Made by a program: the position numbers and the translations under genes
Assembly: GCA_029560465.1 (NCBI GenBank)
Contig: JAKQKX010000087.1
Location: 1-55,787 of the forward strand
Direction: 5' to 3'
Length of the DNA stretch: 55,787 bases
DNA from: Candidatus Omnitrophota bacterium
GTDB lineage: Bacteria; Omnitrophota; Gorgyraeia; Zapsychrales; JANLHA01
In this document: piece after piece, positions 16,246-24,951 of the stretch
Numbering within the stretch: the stretch's first letter is position 1
Layout of the letters: each line of letters opens with the position of its first letter
The notes under the pieces: model-generated
Told to the model about the DNA's origin: nothing
The model's database searches: none
Seen by the model: the letters and a program-made list of their open reading frames with translations, nothing else

Positions 16246-17629
16246 AGATTATAATAATAAATATAGTATTTTGATTGTTGATGACGAACCTCTGATCCGC
16301 GAATCACTTTATGAAATCCTTCGGATTGATGGGTTCCTGGCGTTGATGGCGTCTACGGCCGAAGAGGCGCTAGAAGAGATCTCGAGCAAGGGTGTTGATA
16401 TTGTGTTAACAGACATGAAGCTCCCGAGCATGAGTGGATTGGATCTTATCGTCAAGATTAAAGAAATTTCTCCTGATACGGAAGTGATTATGATCACCGG
16501 CTATGGATCTATCGAAACTGCTGTTGAGGCCATGAAGAAGGGGGCGTACGATTATGTGACGAAGCCGATCAATGATCATGAAATTAAATTAATGATTAAT
16601 AAAATCGTTGAGCGTAAGGAAGTTCTTCAGGAGAATCGGGATTTAAGGGAAATCATCGCTGAAGTGAGCCCGGCAAAATTTTGCAATATGATTGGTGGCA
16701 GCGACAAGATGCAGCGGGTGTATCATGTCGTTGAGTCCGTAGCCAGTTCTAACGCGACGATCCTCATTACGGGAGAAAGCGGGACAGGAAAAGGATTGGT
16801 GGCCAGGGCCGTGCATGAAAAGGACCGGTATCGACATGAAAAACCATTTATTGAAGTGAGTTGCGGGGCGCTTTCGGAAACGCTTTTGGAAAGTGAGCTT
16901 TTTGGGCATATGAAAGGGGCTTTCACCGGGGCTATTAAAGATAAAGAGGGGCGTTTTGAATTCGCGCGTGGAGGGACGGTCTTCTTGGACGAAATTGACG
17001 CTTTCTCTCCAAGCCTGCAGGTGAAATTGCTCCGGGTTCTCCAGGATGGGGTTTTTGAACGGGTTGGGGATAATGTCACCAGAAAGACAGACGCCCGTAT
17101 TATTGTGGCCACGAACCAGGAGCTTAGGGAATTAGTTATTCAGGGGGATTTCAGGGAAGACCTTTTTTACCGGATTAATGTTATTAATATTACGATGCCG
17201 CCTTTGCGTGAACGGAAGGATGATATTGATCTGCTGGTAGACCATTTTATAGCGCGTTATAATAAAGTTAATAATAAAAATGTGAAAAGTCTGTCGGACG
17301 AAGTCCGGAAGTTATTCGCGTTGTATAATTGGCCTGGAAATATCCGGGAGCTGGAGAATGCGATTGAAGGTGCGGTTGTGATGTCCCGGACGGATATTAT
17401 CAACAAATGGGATATCCCTAACGTTGAGAAATTTTCTGCGGCTTCCACGAAACCTGTGAATGGGCAGTCTTTGAAAAAAGTGTTAGAGCAGCCTGAGAAA
17501 GACACGATTATTTCTGTATTGGAAGAGTGCAATTGGAATCGGAATCGCGCGGCCGCGGTCCTGGGAATCAACCGGACAACCCTTTACAATAAAATGAAGA
17601 AGTTTGATATTTCCTTTAATAAGCCGTGA
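16235..17629 (+). CDS. NtrC-family sigma-54-dependent response regulator
   Basis: A 464-residue activator with three domains. The receiver has Asp16/Asp17 and phosphoacceptor Asp60. The AAA+ domain has Walker A GESGTGKG at 180-187, the sigma-54 contact loop GAFTGA at 228-233 and Walker B FLDEID at 250-255. A C-terminal Fis-type helix-turn-helix (RNRAAAVLGINRTTLYNKMKK) binds DNA. It remodels sigma-54 polymerase at -24/-12 promoters. One such promoter lies 3.6 kb upstream, before the small PEP-CTERM lipoprotein gene, so that gene is a likely target. It overlaps its kinase by 11 bases. Confidence 0.95.
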   Translation: MNYKDYNNKYSILIVDDEPLIRESLYEILRIDGFLALMASTAEEALEEISSKGVDIVLTDMKLPSMSGLDLIVKIKEISPDTEVIMITGYGSIETAVEAMKKGAYDYVTKPINDHEIKLMINKIVERKEVLQENRDLREIIAEVSPAKFCNMIGGSDKMQRVYHVVESVASSNATILITGESGTGKGLVARAVHEKDRYRHEKPFIEVSCGALSETLLESELFGHMKGAFTGAIKDKEGRFEFARGGTVFLDEIDAFSPSLQVKLLRVLQDGVFERVGDNVTRKTDARIIVATNQELRELVIQGDFREDLFYRINVINITMPPLRERKDDIDLLVDHFIARYNKVNNKNVKSLSDEVRKLFALYNWPGNIRELENAIEGAVVMSRTDIINKWDIPNVEKFSAASTKPVNGQSLKKVLEQPEKDTIISVLEECNWNRNRAAAVLGINRTTLYNKMKKFDISFNKP

Positions 17630-17639
17630 AAGGGAAAAG

Positions 17640-18683
17640 ATGAAGAATCAAGAATACCTCCAGCAGTTTCTGGATCAGCTTGTCAACAAAGACAAATGGA
17701 CTGATTTCCTGCGGAGATTTATTGATGTTTTGCGTATCAATATTTTTGTTGTTGATTATAACGGCAAGTTGTTAATTCCGCCATACCGGGACAGCCTGGA
17801 CCGGGGGTACGGTGTTGAGTTCTTAACGGCATCGTTCAGCTTTGACTTCTCCGGGCAGGAGTACAATATGTTGGAGGAGTTTATCCAGCATGGTCAATAT
17901 CTTGAGGCCAAAGATTCGTTTGATTTTCATATGTTCGCTATTCCCGTGAAGGCTGATGTTGAAAAGACAGTGGCGTATCTTATTGTCGGGCCGGTGATCC
18001 TTAACAAGCGTTGGGATAACGAGGATTATATGAATATGGCTAATCGCTTGCACATTGAATTTGACGATTTGATCGACAGGATTTTGGAGATAAAAGTGGT
18101 TTCATTTGTTTCTATGAAGGCCATATTGGATTTATTGGCGAAGGTCGTGAAAGATATCGTCGATTTAAATGTTGAAATGAAACGCCTTCATCGAAAGAAC
18201 TATAATAAAGAGGTCCTTTCAAAAGAGATTGCCGAAACGGCGAAGGATCTTTATGCGACGATACACCTTGATGAGCTACTTATCACCATCCTGGATGTCG
18301 CCCTGAATTTGACTCAAGCAGAAAGTGGTTCTATTATGTTGTTGGATGAAAGAGCCGGTGAGTTGGTCGTAAAAGTTTCGCGCGGCATGCCTGAGGAAGT
18401 GTCGCAGGGTGCCCGGAATAAAATCGGGGAAGGGATATCTGGAATTGCGGCTCGAGATAATACGTCGTTTGTTATTTCCGGCCGCGAAGGGGATCCCCGC
18501 ATTAAATATCTTTTGAAAAGACCCTCCATTAAACAATCTATGGTTGTGCCTTTGTCAGCTCAAAATAGAGTTTTTGGCGTGTTAAATCTTCACACGGAAA
18601 AGGCCGGCGGGCAAATCTCTGCCAATGTCGGGAATTTAGAGCACCTTTCGAAATTAATTTCCACGGCGATACATAGTATTTAA
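17640..18683 (+). CDS. PocR-GAF sensory protein without an output domain
   Basis: A 347-residue cytoplasmic protein. The N-terminal half (about 1-150) resembles the PocR ligand-binding domain: WTDFLRRFIDVLRINIFVVDYNGK opens it and a hydrophobic GPVIL strand follows. A helical linker (150-200) leads to a GAF domain at about 205-345 (SGSIMLLDERAGELVVKVSRGM, then GVLNLHTEK). There is no kinase, cyclase or DNA-binding domain. ATG 17640 is chosen because AAAGGG lies 6 bases before it; the frame opens at 17604 inside the regulator gene. It is the last gene of the two-component operon and may tune the kinase, whose sensor is also a GAF domain. Confidence 0.84.
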   Translation: MKNQEYLQQFLDQLVNKDKWTDFLRRFIDVLRINIFVVDYNGKLLIPPYRDSLDRGYGVEFLTASFSFDFSGQEYNMLEEFIQHGQYLEAKDSFDFHMFAIPVKADVEKTVAYLIVGPVILNKRWDNEDYMNMANRLHIEFDDLIDRILEIKVVSFVSMKAILDLLAKVVKDIVDLNVEMKRLHRKNYNKEVLSKEIAETAKDLYATIHLDELLITILDVALNLTQAESGSIMLLDERAGELVVKVSRGMPEEVSQGARNKIGEGISGIAARDNTSFVISGREGDPRIKYLLKRPSIKQSMVVPLSAQNRVFGVLNLHTEKAGGQISANVGNLEHLSKLISTAIHSI

Positions 18684-18786
18684 ATTTCGATTTTTGGTTA
18701 AGGATAAAATATATGTTATTTTTGAGCAACTGCTAGAAAATAAGCAGTGGTTATTTTAAGCAAACACACAAAGAGGTATGTTTGTC

Positions 18787-19272
18787 ATGGCAGAGGTGGG
18801 GCGTCCCCAAAAAGTCCGGTATATTCAAAATATGCCTAAAACTGTGTTATTTAGCCCCCGTGGCAAGCCAGGCCGGCCTGAAGAGGTGGAATTAACGCTG
18901 GATCAGTTTGAGGCGATAAAATTGGCTGATTTTCAGGGTTTTTCGCAGAGAGACGGTGCTTTGGCTATGCGGATTTCAAGGCCTAGTTTTGGGAGGATAC
19001 TGAGGGAGGCGCGTGCTAAGATTGCCGATGCTCTGGTGAATGGGAAAATCATTAAGATAACCTTAGGGAAAGCACAGGTTGGTGTCAGGAAAGCTGAGTT
19101 TACTCAGGCGACACTAAAGGAGGAAATAGATCGTTTTAGTTTAAGGCAAAGCAAATTTGTTAATAATCCTGAAGGCTGCGTGGATGAGGGGGCAGGCTGT
19201 TTGTTTAAAGGCGGTTTGACGGGGCGTTGTGTTGAGGGTGTCAAGGATGCTGGGGGCGGAATTGTTTTTTAA
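18787..19272 (+). CDS. UPF0251 (DUF134) family protein
   Basis: A 161-residue protein whose N-terminal 95 residues match the DUF134 family: GRPQKVR, LFSPRGKPG, VELTLDQFEAIKLAD, and a helix-turn-helix-like block (SQRDGALAMRISRPSFGRILREARAKIADALVNGK). The family is predicted to bind DNA, as sigma-70 region-4-like helices do; targets are unknown. The C-terminal 65 residues contain three Cys (EGCVDEGAGCLF, then TGRCVEG) and could bind a metal or cofactor. ATG 18787 is used since an earlier ATG at 18778 sits almost against the AGAGG site. Confidence 0.88.
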   Translation: MAEVGRPQKVRYIQNMPKTVLFSPRGKPGRPEEVELTLDQFEAIKLADFQGFSQRDGALAMRISRPSFGRILREARAKIADALVNGKIIKITLGKAQVGVRKAEFTQATLKEEIDRFSLRQSKFVNNPEGCVDEGAGCLFKGGLTGRCVEGVKDAGGGIVF

Positions 19273-19415
19273 AAATGTTTTTTAAAAAATACATAACTTC
19301 TCATAATATATGTTATGTTAACTTGCTGGTTATTTTTGAAGGGAGACATCCTATACGGTAAAACAGTTTTTTGTGATTTAATATAATCGGCAACGCAGCT
19401 TGCTGCGGAATCCGG

Positions 19416-19982
19416 TTATTCTTTGACCAGGGCTTTTAATATCTTCTGGTCCTTGATTGGCCGGTCAGCGGTTCCGGTCTCGGTATTGACGATTTTTTCA
19501 ACGACCTCGTATCCGGAAATAACTTCACCGAAAATAGTATGCTTCATGTTTAACCATGGTGTCGGTGTTACGGTAATAAAAAATTGGCTGCCATTTGTGT
19601 CCGGACCGGCATTCGCCATGGCGAGGAGGCCTTTTTTATTAAAAGTAACGTTGGGATCCAATTCATCTTTAAATTTTCCGCCCCAGAGGCTTTCTCCCCC
19701 CCGACCTGTGCCCGTGGGATCCCCCCCTTGGATCATAAAATTCTTTATACAGCGGTGAAAAATAAGGCCATCGTAATATTTTTTATTAATTAAACCTGTA
19801 AAGTTTTCACAAGTTTTTGGCGCGATATCGCTGTATAATTCTATTTCGATGACACCTTGATTGGTTTCTAAAACGACCACGGGTCTATTCCTTTCTGTTA
19901 AGAATTGGGCTGTAACGGTTCCACAGAGCATGAAACTGATGCAACTCATTAAGAGGACGAGTTTAATCGTTTTTTCAGGCAT
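19416..19982 (-). CDS. Secreted cyclophilin-type peptidyl-prolyl isomerase
   Basis: A 188-residue protein with a signal peptide (MPEKTIKL core, cut near TVTA) and a complete small cyclophilin domain: YYDGLIFHRCIKNFMIQGGD with the catalytic FHR, GLLAMANAGPDTNGSQFFIT, and WLNMKHTIFGEV. It should catalyse proline isomerisation of proteins in the periplasm. A Shine-Dalgarno AAGGAGG stands 7 bases before the start. It follows the coiled-coil protein gene by about 30 bases on the same strand, so the two may be co-transcribed. Confidence 0.95.
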   Translation of the reverse strand: MPEKTIKLVLLMSCISFMLCGTVTAQFLTERNRPVVVLETNQGVIEIELYSDIAPKTCENFTGLINKKYYDGLIFHRCIKNFMIQGGDPTGTGRGGESLWGGKFKDELDPNVTFNKKGLLAMANAGPDTNGSQFFITVTPTPWLNMKHTIFGEVISGYEVVEKIVNTETGTADRPIKDQKILKALVKE

Positions 19983-20014
19983 ATTTTTATTCCTCCTTTA
20001 AAATAAAATTAATC

Positions 20015-21541
20015 TTAAGGTTTATCTTGTTGTGAGCTTTTGTCCGGGGTGGGTTTTTCCTCTTGGCCTTCTGTCGCCGACTTTTTCTCAGGATTTTGAG
20101 CGATAATGTCTGGCCCAAGGTGTGGGTGCCCATCGGTTGCTTTTTTTTCTAAGGAAAGATTTAAGAGGTTCAATAGTCCCTTCTTAGCCGGTGAATTTGT
20201 TTCAGAGTCAATGCTTGGAGTGGGTTGCTTTTCTGTTTCTGAATCTTGGGTTTTTCCATTAGACATACCAGATTCAATGGTTTTTAACAAATCTTTGGGA
20301 GTGCGGTCCGTAGATTCTTTAAAATCTTTGGAAGGCCGCTGCTGGGTGTCTGAGGATGGTGGTGACAAAGAAATGTCTGACTGTGACTCTGTAGCCGCCG
20401 ATGTCTGTCCTGAAGTTGTGTTTTGATCTGGCAATGGTTTTTCAGTATCAGGAGAGCTCGGGATTGGGGTTTCCTGGGTTCTTTTGGGATCGGGAGGATT
20501 TTCATTATCGGCTGATGCTAGAAGACGGATTCGGTCAACGTCATCAATTTTCGAAGGGTTAAGCGATTTCGTGGGGGGAACGGCCTGGCCTCCTCCTTCC
20601 TGATTTTGGGTGGAGGATGATGCGATGTTGACTGGGGCAGCAATCGGGGCTGGATTCGGGAGCTGATCTTTAGGGGGCCCTTCCGGTAAATCTTTAAGTA
20701 AAGGAACAAGAGAATTAATTTTTCTGTCTTTTTCTGCGATAACGGGATCTAAATTTTTAATTTTTTTGTCAAGAGTTTCCAACTCCTTTTGGTGTTGCTT
20801 CGCCTCTTGTTGTTGTCCTTTCATCTGGTCAGTTTTTTCCTGAACTTCAACATCAAATTTCTTAATCTTTTCTTCTAACTGTTTGACTCTCTTTAAATAC
20901 GAGTCTGCCTCGGTCTGCGCCTGGGCCAAGTCAATTTGAAGGCTTCGATTCTTTTCTTTGGAATCTTTGAGTTCTTTTTCCAGAATATCCTTTATTTTAT
21001 TAAATTCTTTGCGGCTTTTAAGTTCGATTTCCAAATCTTTCGTTACTTGTTCAATTTCTTTGTTTTTTTCCTCTAGGAGAGCTTCGTGTTTTTCATTTTT
21101 GGATTGCATTTCGGCGATGTCACGTTTGAGCTGTTCATTTTGAGCGAGGAGACGCTTTTCGGATTCGTCGGCAGTCTTTTCTGCCTCTAACCGAAGCGAG
21201 GCTGTCCCCTGTGTTTTCGTGGAGTTTTGTGGGGCAAGAGTGAAGCCTCGAGCGGAATGAGCGTGATCCGTTTGATGCTTGGATGATTCTCCCTCCTCTT
21301 CCGGTGTGGTTCCGATGGGGTGGTCAGGATCTTCATTCAGACCGAGCTGTTTTAGTATTTGAGATGTGGTTAGGGTGCTGCCATTCGTTGTTTTCTTGGG
21401 GGGGGGAATTTTCGGGGGAGCTGTTTTATCAGCAAGAAAGAGCCAGATAACAGCCCCTATCCCAAGAACCAGTATGCTTGCGCCAATATAAATAATGAGG
21501 TACACCGAATAAGTCCCTTTTGCTATTTTTCGCCTTGTCAC
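20015..21541 (-). CDS. Membrane-anchored coiled-coil protein with disordered C-terminus
   Basis: A 508-residue protein starting at GTG. It has one membrane helix at about 11-32, a Pro/Lys-rich linker (PPKIPPPKK), a long coiled coil at about 118-280 made of Glu/Lys/Leu heptads, and a tail of about 210 residues rich in Pro, Ser, Thr, Asp and Glu with no predicted fold. No enzyme motif is visible. It precedes the cyclophilin gene by about 30 bases. The architecture suggests a periplasm-facing structural or tethering protein. I do not recognise a named family. Confidence 0.8.
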   Translation of the reverse strand: MTRRKIAKGTYSVYLIIYIGASILVLGIGAVIWLFLADKTAPPKIPPPKKTTNGSTLTTSQILKQLGLNEDPDHPIGTTPEEEGESSKHQTDHAHSARGFTLAPQNSTKTQGTASLRLEAEKTADESEKRLLAQNEQLKRDIAEMQSKNEKHEALLEEKNKEIEQVTKDLEIELKSRKEFNKIKDILEKELKDSKEKNRSLQIDLAQAQTEADSYLKRVKQLEEKIKKFDVEVQEKTDQMKGQQQEAKQHQKELETLDKKIKNLDPVIAEKDRKINSLVPLLKDLPEGPPKDQLPNPAPIAAPVNIASSSTQNQEGGGQAVPPTKSLNPSKIDDVDRIRLLASADNENPPDPKRTQETPIPSSPDTEKPLPDQNTTSGQTSAATESQSDISLSPPSSDTQQRPSKDFKESTDRTPKDLLKTIESGMSNGKTQDSETEKQPTPSIDSETNSPAKKGLLNLLNLSLEKKATDGHPHLGPDIIAQNPEKKSATEGQEEKPTPDKSSQQDKP

Positions 21542-21587
21542 GGTATCCCGTTGACAAAGAGCGGGCCAAAACTATTATAATATTTTT

Positions 21588-22203
21588 ATGATTTATTATA
21601 TTTTGTTATCAGCCGGTTTTAGCCAGCGTTTCGGGGCCCCTAAAGCTTTGACGCCGTTCAAAAATGAAAAAGTCATAGCACACGCTCTTGGCTTCAAATG
21701 TCGACGTCATCAGAGTTGTTCTCGAAGCTGACGCGGATAAAATAAAACCGTTTCTATTTAACCACAAAAAGGTTTATATTGTCTATATAAAGATTATAAA
21801 TTTTGGACAAACATCTTCTTCCCAGCGAGGATCACGCAATTGCCAGTCTGCGTGTCGGGGCGTGTTCCTATGCCACGGCGAAATATCCCCTTGTTAAGAC
21901 AGAAACGTTTAATCAGCTGATCTCCTGTTTCAATACACACCGGCCTGATTGCTTCTTCCCGTTTAGGATGGAAAACGAGGGCATCCACCGCTTTTGGGTT
22001 CGGAATTGATTCCTGAAATCTTGGTTTTTAAAGACAGGACAGGATGTCCTGAGGTCATTCGGGACCACAGTGAAAACGTGTCTTTGCTGCTGGTTGATGA
22101 TTCGGGGGGCCTGCCAATATCCAACACCCTGAAGAATTTGAGAGCTTTTAAAAATGTTTTTGAGTTTTCGTCCGCATTTCTGCCCAAAATTCACCATTTT
22201 TAA
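21588..22203 (+). pseudogene. Decayed MobA/MocA-like molybdopterin nucleotidyltransferase
   Basis: The pieces of one nucleotidyltransferase lie in order but in different frames. Frame 3 from 21588 has ILLSAGFSQRFGAPKAL, the nucleotide-binding loop. Frame 1 near 21690 has VIRVVLEADADKIKPFL. Frame 2 near 21800-21950 has KYPLVKTETFNQLISCF. Frame 1 again from 21967 has DGKRGHPPLLGSELIPEIL, the family's GxRGHP block, and ends SLLLVDDSGGLPISNTLKNL. That is at least three frameshifts plus an in-frame TAG at 21964-21966. The intact family adds CMP or GMP to molybdopterin. A second relic of a molybdenum enzyme lies at 22812-23051. Confidence 0.82.
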
Positions 22204-22229
22204 CGATGATTAAAGGGCTTGCAGATTTT

Positions 22230-22604
22230 TTATTCTGGGAAAGCGATGACCGTTGCGGAATAATTGGCCCGGACATAAGCGTTCCCAATAAATTTTTGTG
22301 CAGGAAATTTCTTCCAGGATCCTGTCGCGTTACTTTGGATGTTCGTGATAGCATCTCCTCCGAGCCTGGCGGCCTCGGTTTTCATCCGGTAGAGGATGTC
22401 TTCCATTTCTTGGTTCCGTTCCGTATTTACCGTGATATATCCGATGATTTCATGTGGTTGAGTTAACTGCTCCACGACTTGGACATTTTCTGGGGACTTG
22501 GGGACGTAATAGTTGTCGGTCACTTCCTCGAAGTTCACGCGATAAAGGCTGCAGGAGGAAGTCAACAAGACGGTACATAACACAATCACTAAGGTTTTTA
22601 TCAT
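22230..22604 (-). CDS. Small lipoprotein of unknown function
   Basis: A 124-residue protein with a lipoprotein signal peptide: MIKTLVIVLCTVLLTSSC, where LTSSC is the lipobox and the Cys is residue 18. The mature part has the stretch TEAARLGGDAITNIQ, which resembles the LGANAIVNV-type motif of small heavy-metal-binding-like or YbjQ-like folds; this is only a weak likeness. ATG 22604 is preferred over ATG 22613, because an AGGAGGG site would touch the latter and lies 9 bases before the former. It stands alone between two decayed genes. Confidence 0.75.
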   Translation of the reverse strand: MIKTLVIVLCTVLLTSSCSLYRVNFEEVTDNYYVPKSPENVQVVEQLTQPHEIIGYITVNTERNQEMEDILYRMKTEAARLGGDAITNIQSNATGSWKKFPAQKFIGNAYVRANYSATVIAFPE

Positions 22605-22811
22605 AACAATCATCCCTCCTTCTCACAATTTTGTTCTTGTGGTGCTTTTATGATTTTTTCGGGCATTATGGGCAATTCTTTAATGTGGGAAGCTGAGTGA
22701 GGATTTTCATAAAACATGTACCCCACCCAGTTCCATCACTTAACTTTATAACATTTTTCGCAATAATATCAAGATCATTTATATTACATTTAAATTTTTA
22801 AGCGGTAATTT

Positions 22812-23051
22812 TCAAGATTTAAAGTGATCATGGATTTTGTAATGAGCGTTCCTCTGTCCCTGTTCAACCTGGAGCCCTTTAAGCTTTGAGATGCCTTTCA
22901 AGGGGGCAAATCTGATTTTTGGGCGGCTTTCAGCTGGTTGATCAGCATCGTTCCGTTTGCTAACTAACTTGGCATTCGGAAAATCCTGACACAGATCAGC
23001 CGCTTTTGGGAGTGACGTTGGCCGATGATATGTCAAAGGGTTCAGAAGCAT
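22812..23051 (-). pseudogene. Fragment of a CoxM/CutM-like FAD-binding subunit of a molybdenum hydroxylase
   Basis: The frame from 23051 starts LLNPLTYHRPTSLPKAADLC then FPNAKLV, the typical opening of the FAD-binding medium subunit of the xanthine dehydrogenase/CO dehydrogenase family. The next block should be AGGTDLL plus a Leu/Lys helix. It is found in another frame as MLINQLKAAQKS near 22925-22962, and then the first frame resumes with APLKGISKLKGLQ. So there are two compensating frameshifts, loss of the FAD-loop sequence, and an early stop after 79 codons (the subunit is normally about 280). No downstream part of the gene is visible. Confidence 0.72.
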
Positions 23052-23057
23052 GTTTTT

Positions 23058-24914
23058 TTATTTGTTTTGGGTTGTTGGCCCGGTTTTTGTGTTGTCCTGA
23101 AGTTCTTTTAATGCTAATTCAACGACTGAAATATCCCAGCCATGATTTTTGATTTCGTGTTTTACATCTTCTATCTTTTTTGATGAATCAATAGGGTGCC
23201 CTTGGAGATAATATTTGAGCACCTCTAGGTTGAAACGCTGGTGTTTTGACAGGCGCCAGTGCATTGGCCGCTCATCCTCAGGGCAGTTGGTAAAATAGGC
23301 GTACAGCGCATAGATCAGCGGAAACAGGAGGATGGTGACCGCGCTGTAGAAATGATACGGGGTCGACTTCCCGAGCAAATACGCCGAACTCCCCCAAAAG
23401 ACGTCAAACAGGAAATGCGCCACAAGAACCGGGATAATGCCGAAGCGCAGGTAAACGATGGCAAGAAAGATCCCCATCGCGGTGACTTCGAGGCCGCGGA
23501 ACCACATCGGGAAAACCAAGTATGTGCTGTGGCCGTACCCCCAGATGATCGAAGCCAGGAAAACGGCGACGGCGGTATTCTTAAAGAATTTTTTCCCCAG
23601 GCTGATGGAAAATAAGCGGAAGGCAATTTCTTCCGTTGCGCTGGCGATGAATCCCAGTGTGAAAGCGGTTAAGAAAGGGAAAAAGCTGGCGGACAACTGC
23701 GCCATCCAGGTGTATTCCACCCAGACGTTGAGAAAGCGCTGTCCGAATTCAAAGGCGAACGACTGAATACCGATCATGATGACGGCCACGGCATATCCAA
23801 GAGCGATCCGCTTAGCGACGTTTCGTGTCCGGAACGAAGACAGCAGGTAGTGTAAGAAAGCCCCTTCTTTTTTTTCACGGAATTGTTCATAATGAAGGGA
23901 TTCCCCGGTCAGGCACGGCATGAGGATCCCGATGGTCACGATAAAAGAATCCATGAAGAATTGAGTGATGGCCCTCCAGATATAAGAAGCCAAGGAAGAT
24001 GTGGTGCTGTAATTATAAATTACGGATTCAAATTCGTTGAAGTAGGTCATGATGTGCAGGGCAAAAATAGCCCCGGTCAATCCCACGCAGAAATTTTTTG
24101 TGGTGTGCATTACAAGATCGTTGCGGCGCACCACGACATAAAAAATTGAAGAGGCCAGGAGCGCGAAAAAGACCATCCGGAAAATAAGCGCGAGGTTCCG
24201 GCCGGTTGTTTTTAGGCGCGCGATATGAAGATTAAACTTCTCCGGGATTTCAAGGGAGTTTTTATTAAAAGTGAGTATTTCATCGCCGGAAACTTGTGTG
24301 CCGACGAGTATTTTAGCTCCCCCGTCATCCGGCTCTGCGCTCCAGGGGACATAAACCCCTTTCTTCTCCCAGACGAATGTGTAATCAACCCTGTGGTCAA
24401 ATTTTTTGGAATGATTGCTCTGCAGGATGTATTCATCCGGGTTAAATTTAAACTGCTTTCTTAAAAATTGAATAGCGCGTTCTTGGGCTTCCGGCTCTGA
24501 GATTTCGGGCCGGGTGTCGCTGTCCAGGATGGTGTGTTTGAAATTTGTTATTTCCCCCGTGGCGGCGCTGATGGTAAAACGGTATTCTTCCTGCTCATTT
24601 TCTTTGTAAAAACGGACTTTCCAAAAGAAATATTCCAGGTCGTGTTCTTTTATGAATTCGATTGAGGGATCAAATCCAAGAGCTTTTTGTAAATACCGGT
24701 CTGCGTTTGATGCCCCGACAAAAACGACCGCGTTATGGTATGACGGTACATCGACTTGAAGTTTATTGGATAAATATGTTTTCGCAATATCGACCGCGTT
24801 TTGTTTGTTGATCGATAGATCGATAAATGCAAATTGAGGATACGTGAAACGGCCCCAAATAACGATGCTCAAGAAAACAGCAGTAATAAAGAAATATAAA
24901 TATTTTTTTGACAC
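23058..24914 (-). CDS. CPBP-family intramembrane metalloprotease with an extracytoplasmic domain
   Basis: A 618-residue protein. A membrane helix at about 6-22 is followed by about 210 extracytoplasmic residues that look like two PepSY-type repeats (NAVDIAKTYL and AQERAIQFL helices, each before beta strands). Then come about eight or more membrane helices (245-545) with the CPBP/CAAX-protease motifs: EEIAFR at about 427-432, GYGHS, and AHFLFD. A cytoplasmic tail of about 60 residues follows. CPBP proteins are glutamic-type intramembrane peptidases. PepSY-like domains often inhibit or bind proteases, so self-regulation is possible. Last gene of the long minus-strand operon, 37 bases after the HEAT-like gene. 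Confidence 0.88.
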   Translation of the reverse strand: MSKKYLYFFITAVFLSIVIWGRFTYPQFAFIDLSINKQNAVDIAKTYLSNKLQVDVPSYHNAVVFVGASNADRYLQKALGFDPSIEFIKEHDLEYFFWKVRFYKENEQEEYRFTISAATGEITNFKHTILDSDTRPEISEPEAQERAIQFLRKQFKFNPDEYILQSNHSKKFDHRVDYTFVWEKKGVYVPWSAEPDDGGAKILVGTQVSGDEILTFNKNSLEIPEKFNLHIARLKTTGRNLALIFRMVFFALLASSIFYVVVRRNDLVMHTTKNFCVGLTGAIFALHIMTYFNEFESVIYNYSTTSSLASYIWRAITQFFMDSFIVTIGILMPCLTGESLHYEQFREKKEGAFLHYLLSSFRTRNVAKRIALGYAVAVIMIGIQSFAFEFGQRFLNVWVEYTWMAQLSASFFPFLTAFTLGFIASATEEIAFRLFSISLGKKFFKNTAVAVFLASIIWGYGHSTYLVFPMWFRGLEVTAMGIFLAIVYLRFGIIPVLVAHFLFDVFWGSSAYLLGKSTPYHFYSAVTILLFPLIYALYAYFTNCPEDERPMHWRLSKHQRFNLEVLKYYLQGHPIDSSKKIEDVKHEIKNHGWDISVVELALKELQDNTKTGPTTQNK

Positions 24915-24951
24915 AAGCTGATCCTTAATACGAGAGACAGCCCCTCTCCGT

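Noticed and set aside
18729-18748. ACTGCT/AGCAGT hairpin before the UPF0251 gene as a terminator
   Set aside because: Only 6 bp of stem and no T run; too weak to call.
21551-21581. TTGACA and TATAAT before the decayed nucleotidyltransferase
   Set aside because: The spacing is 19 bases, too long for a good sigma-70 promoter; it may be a decayed promoter but I do not list it.
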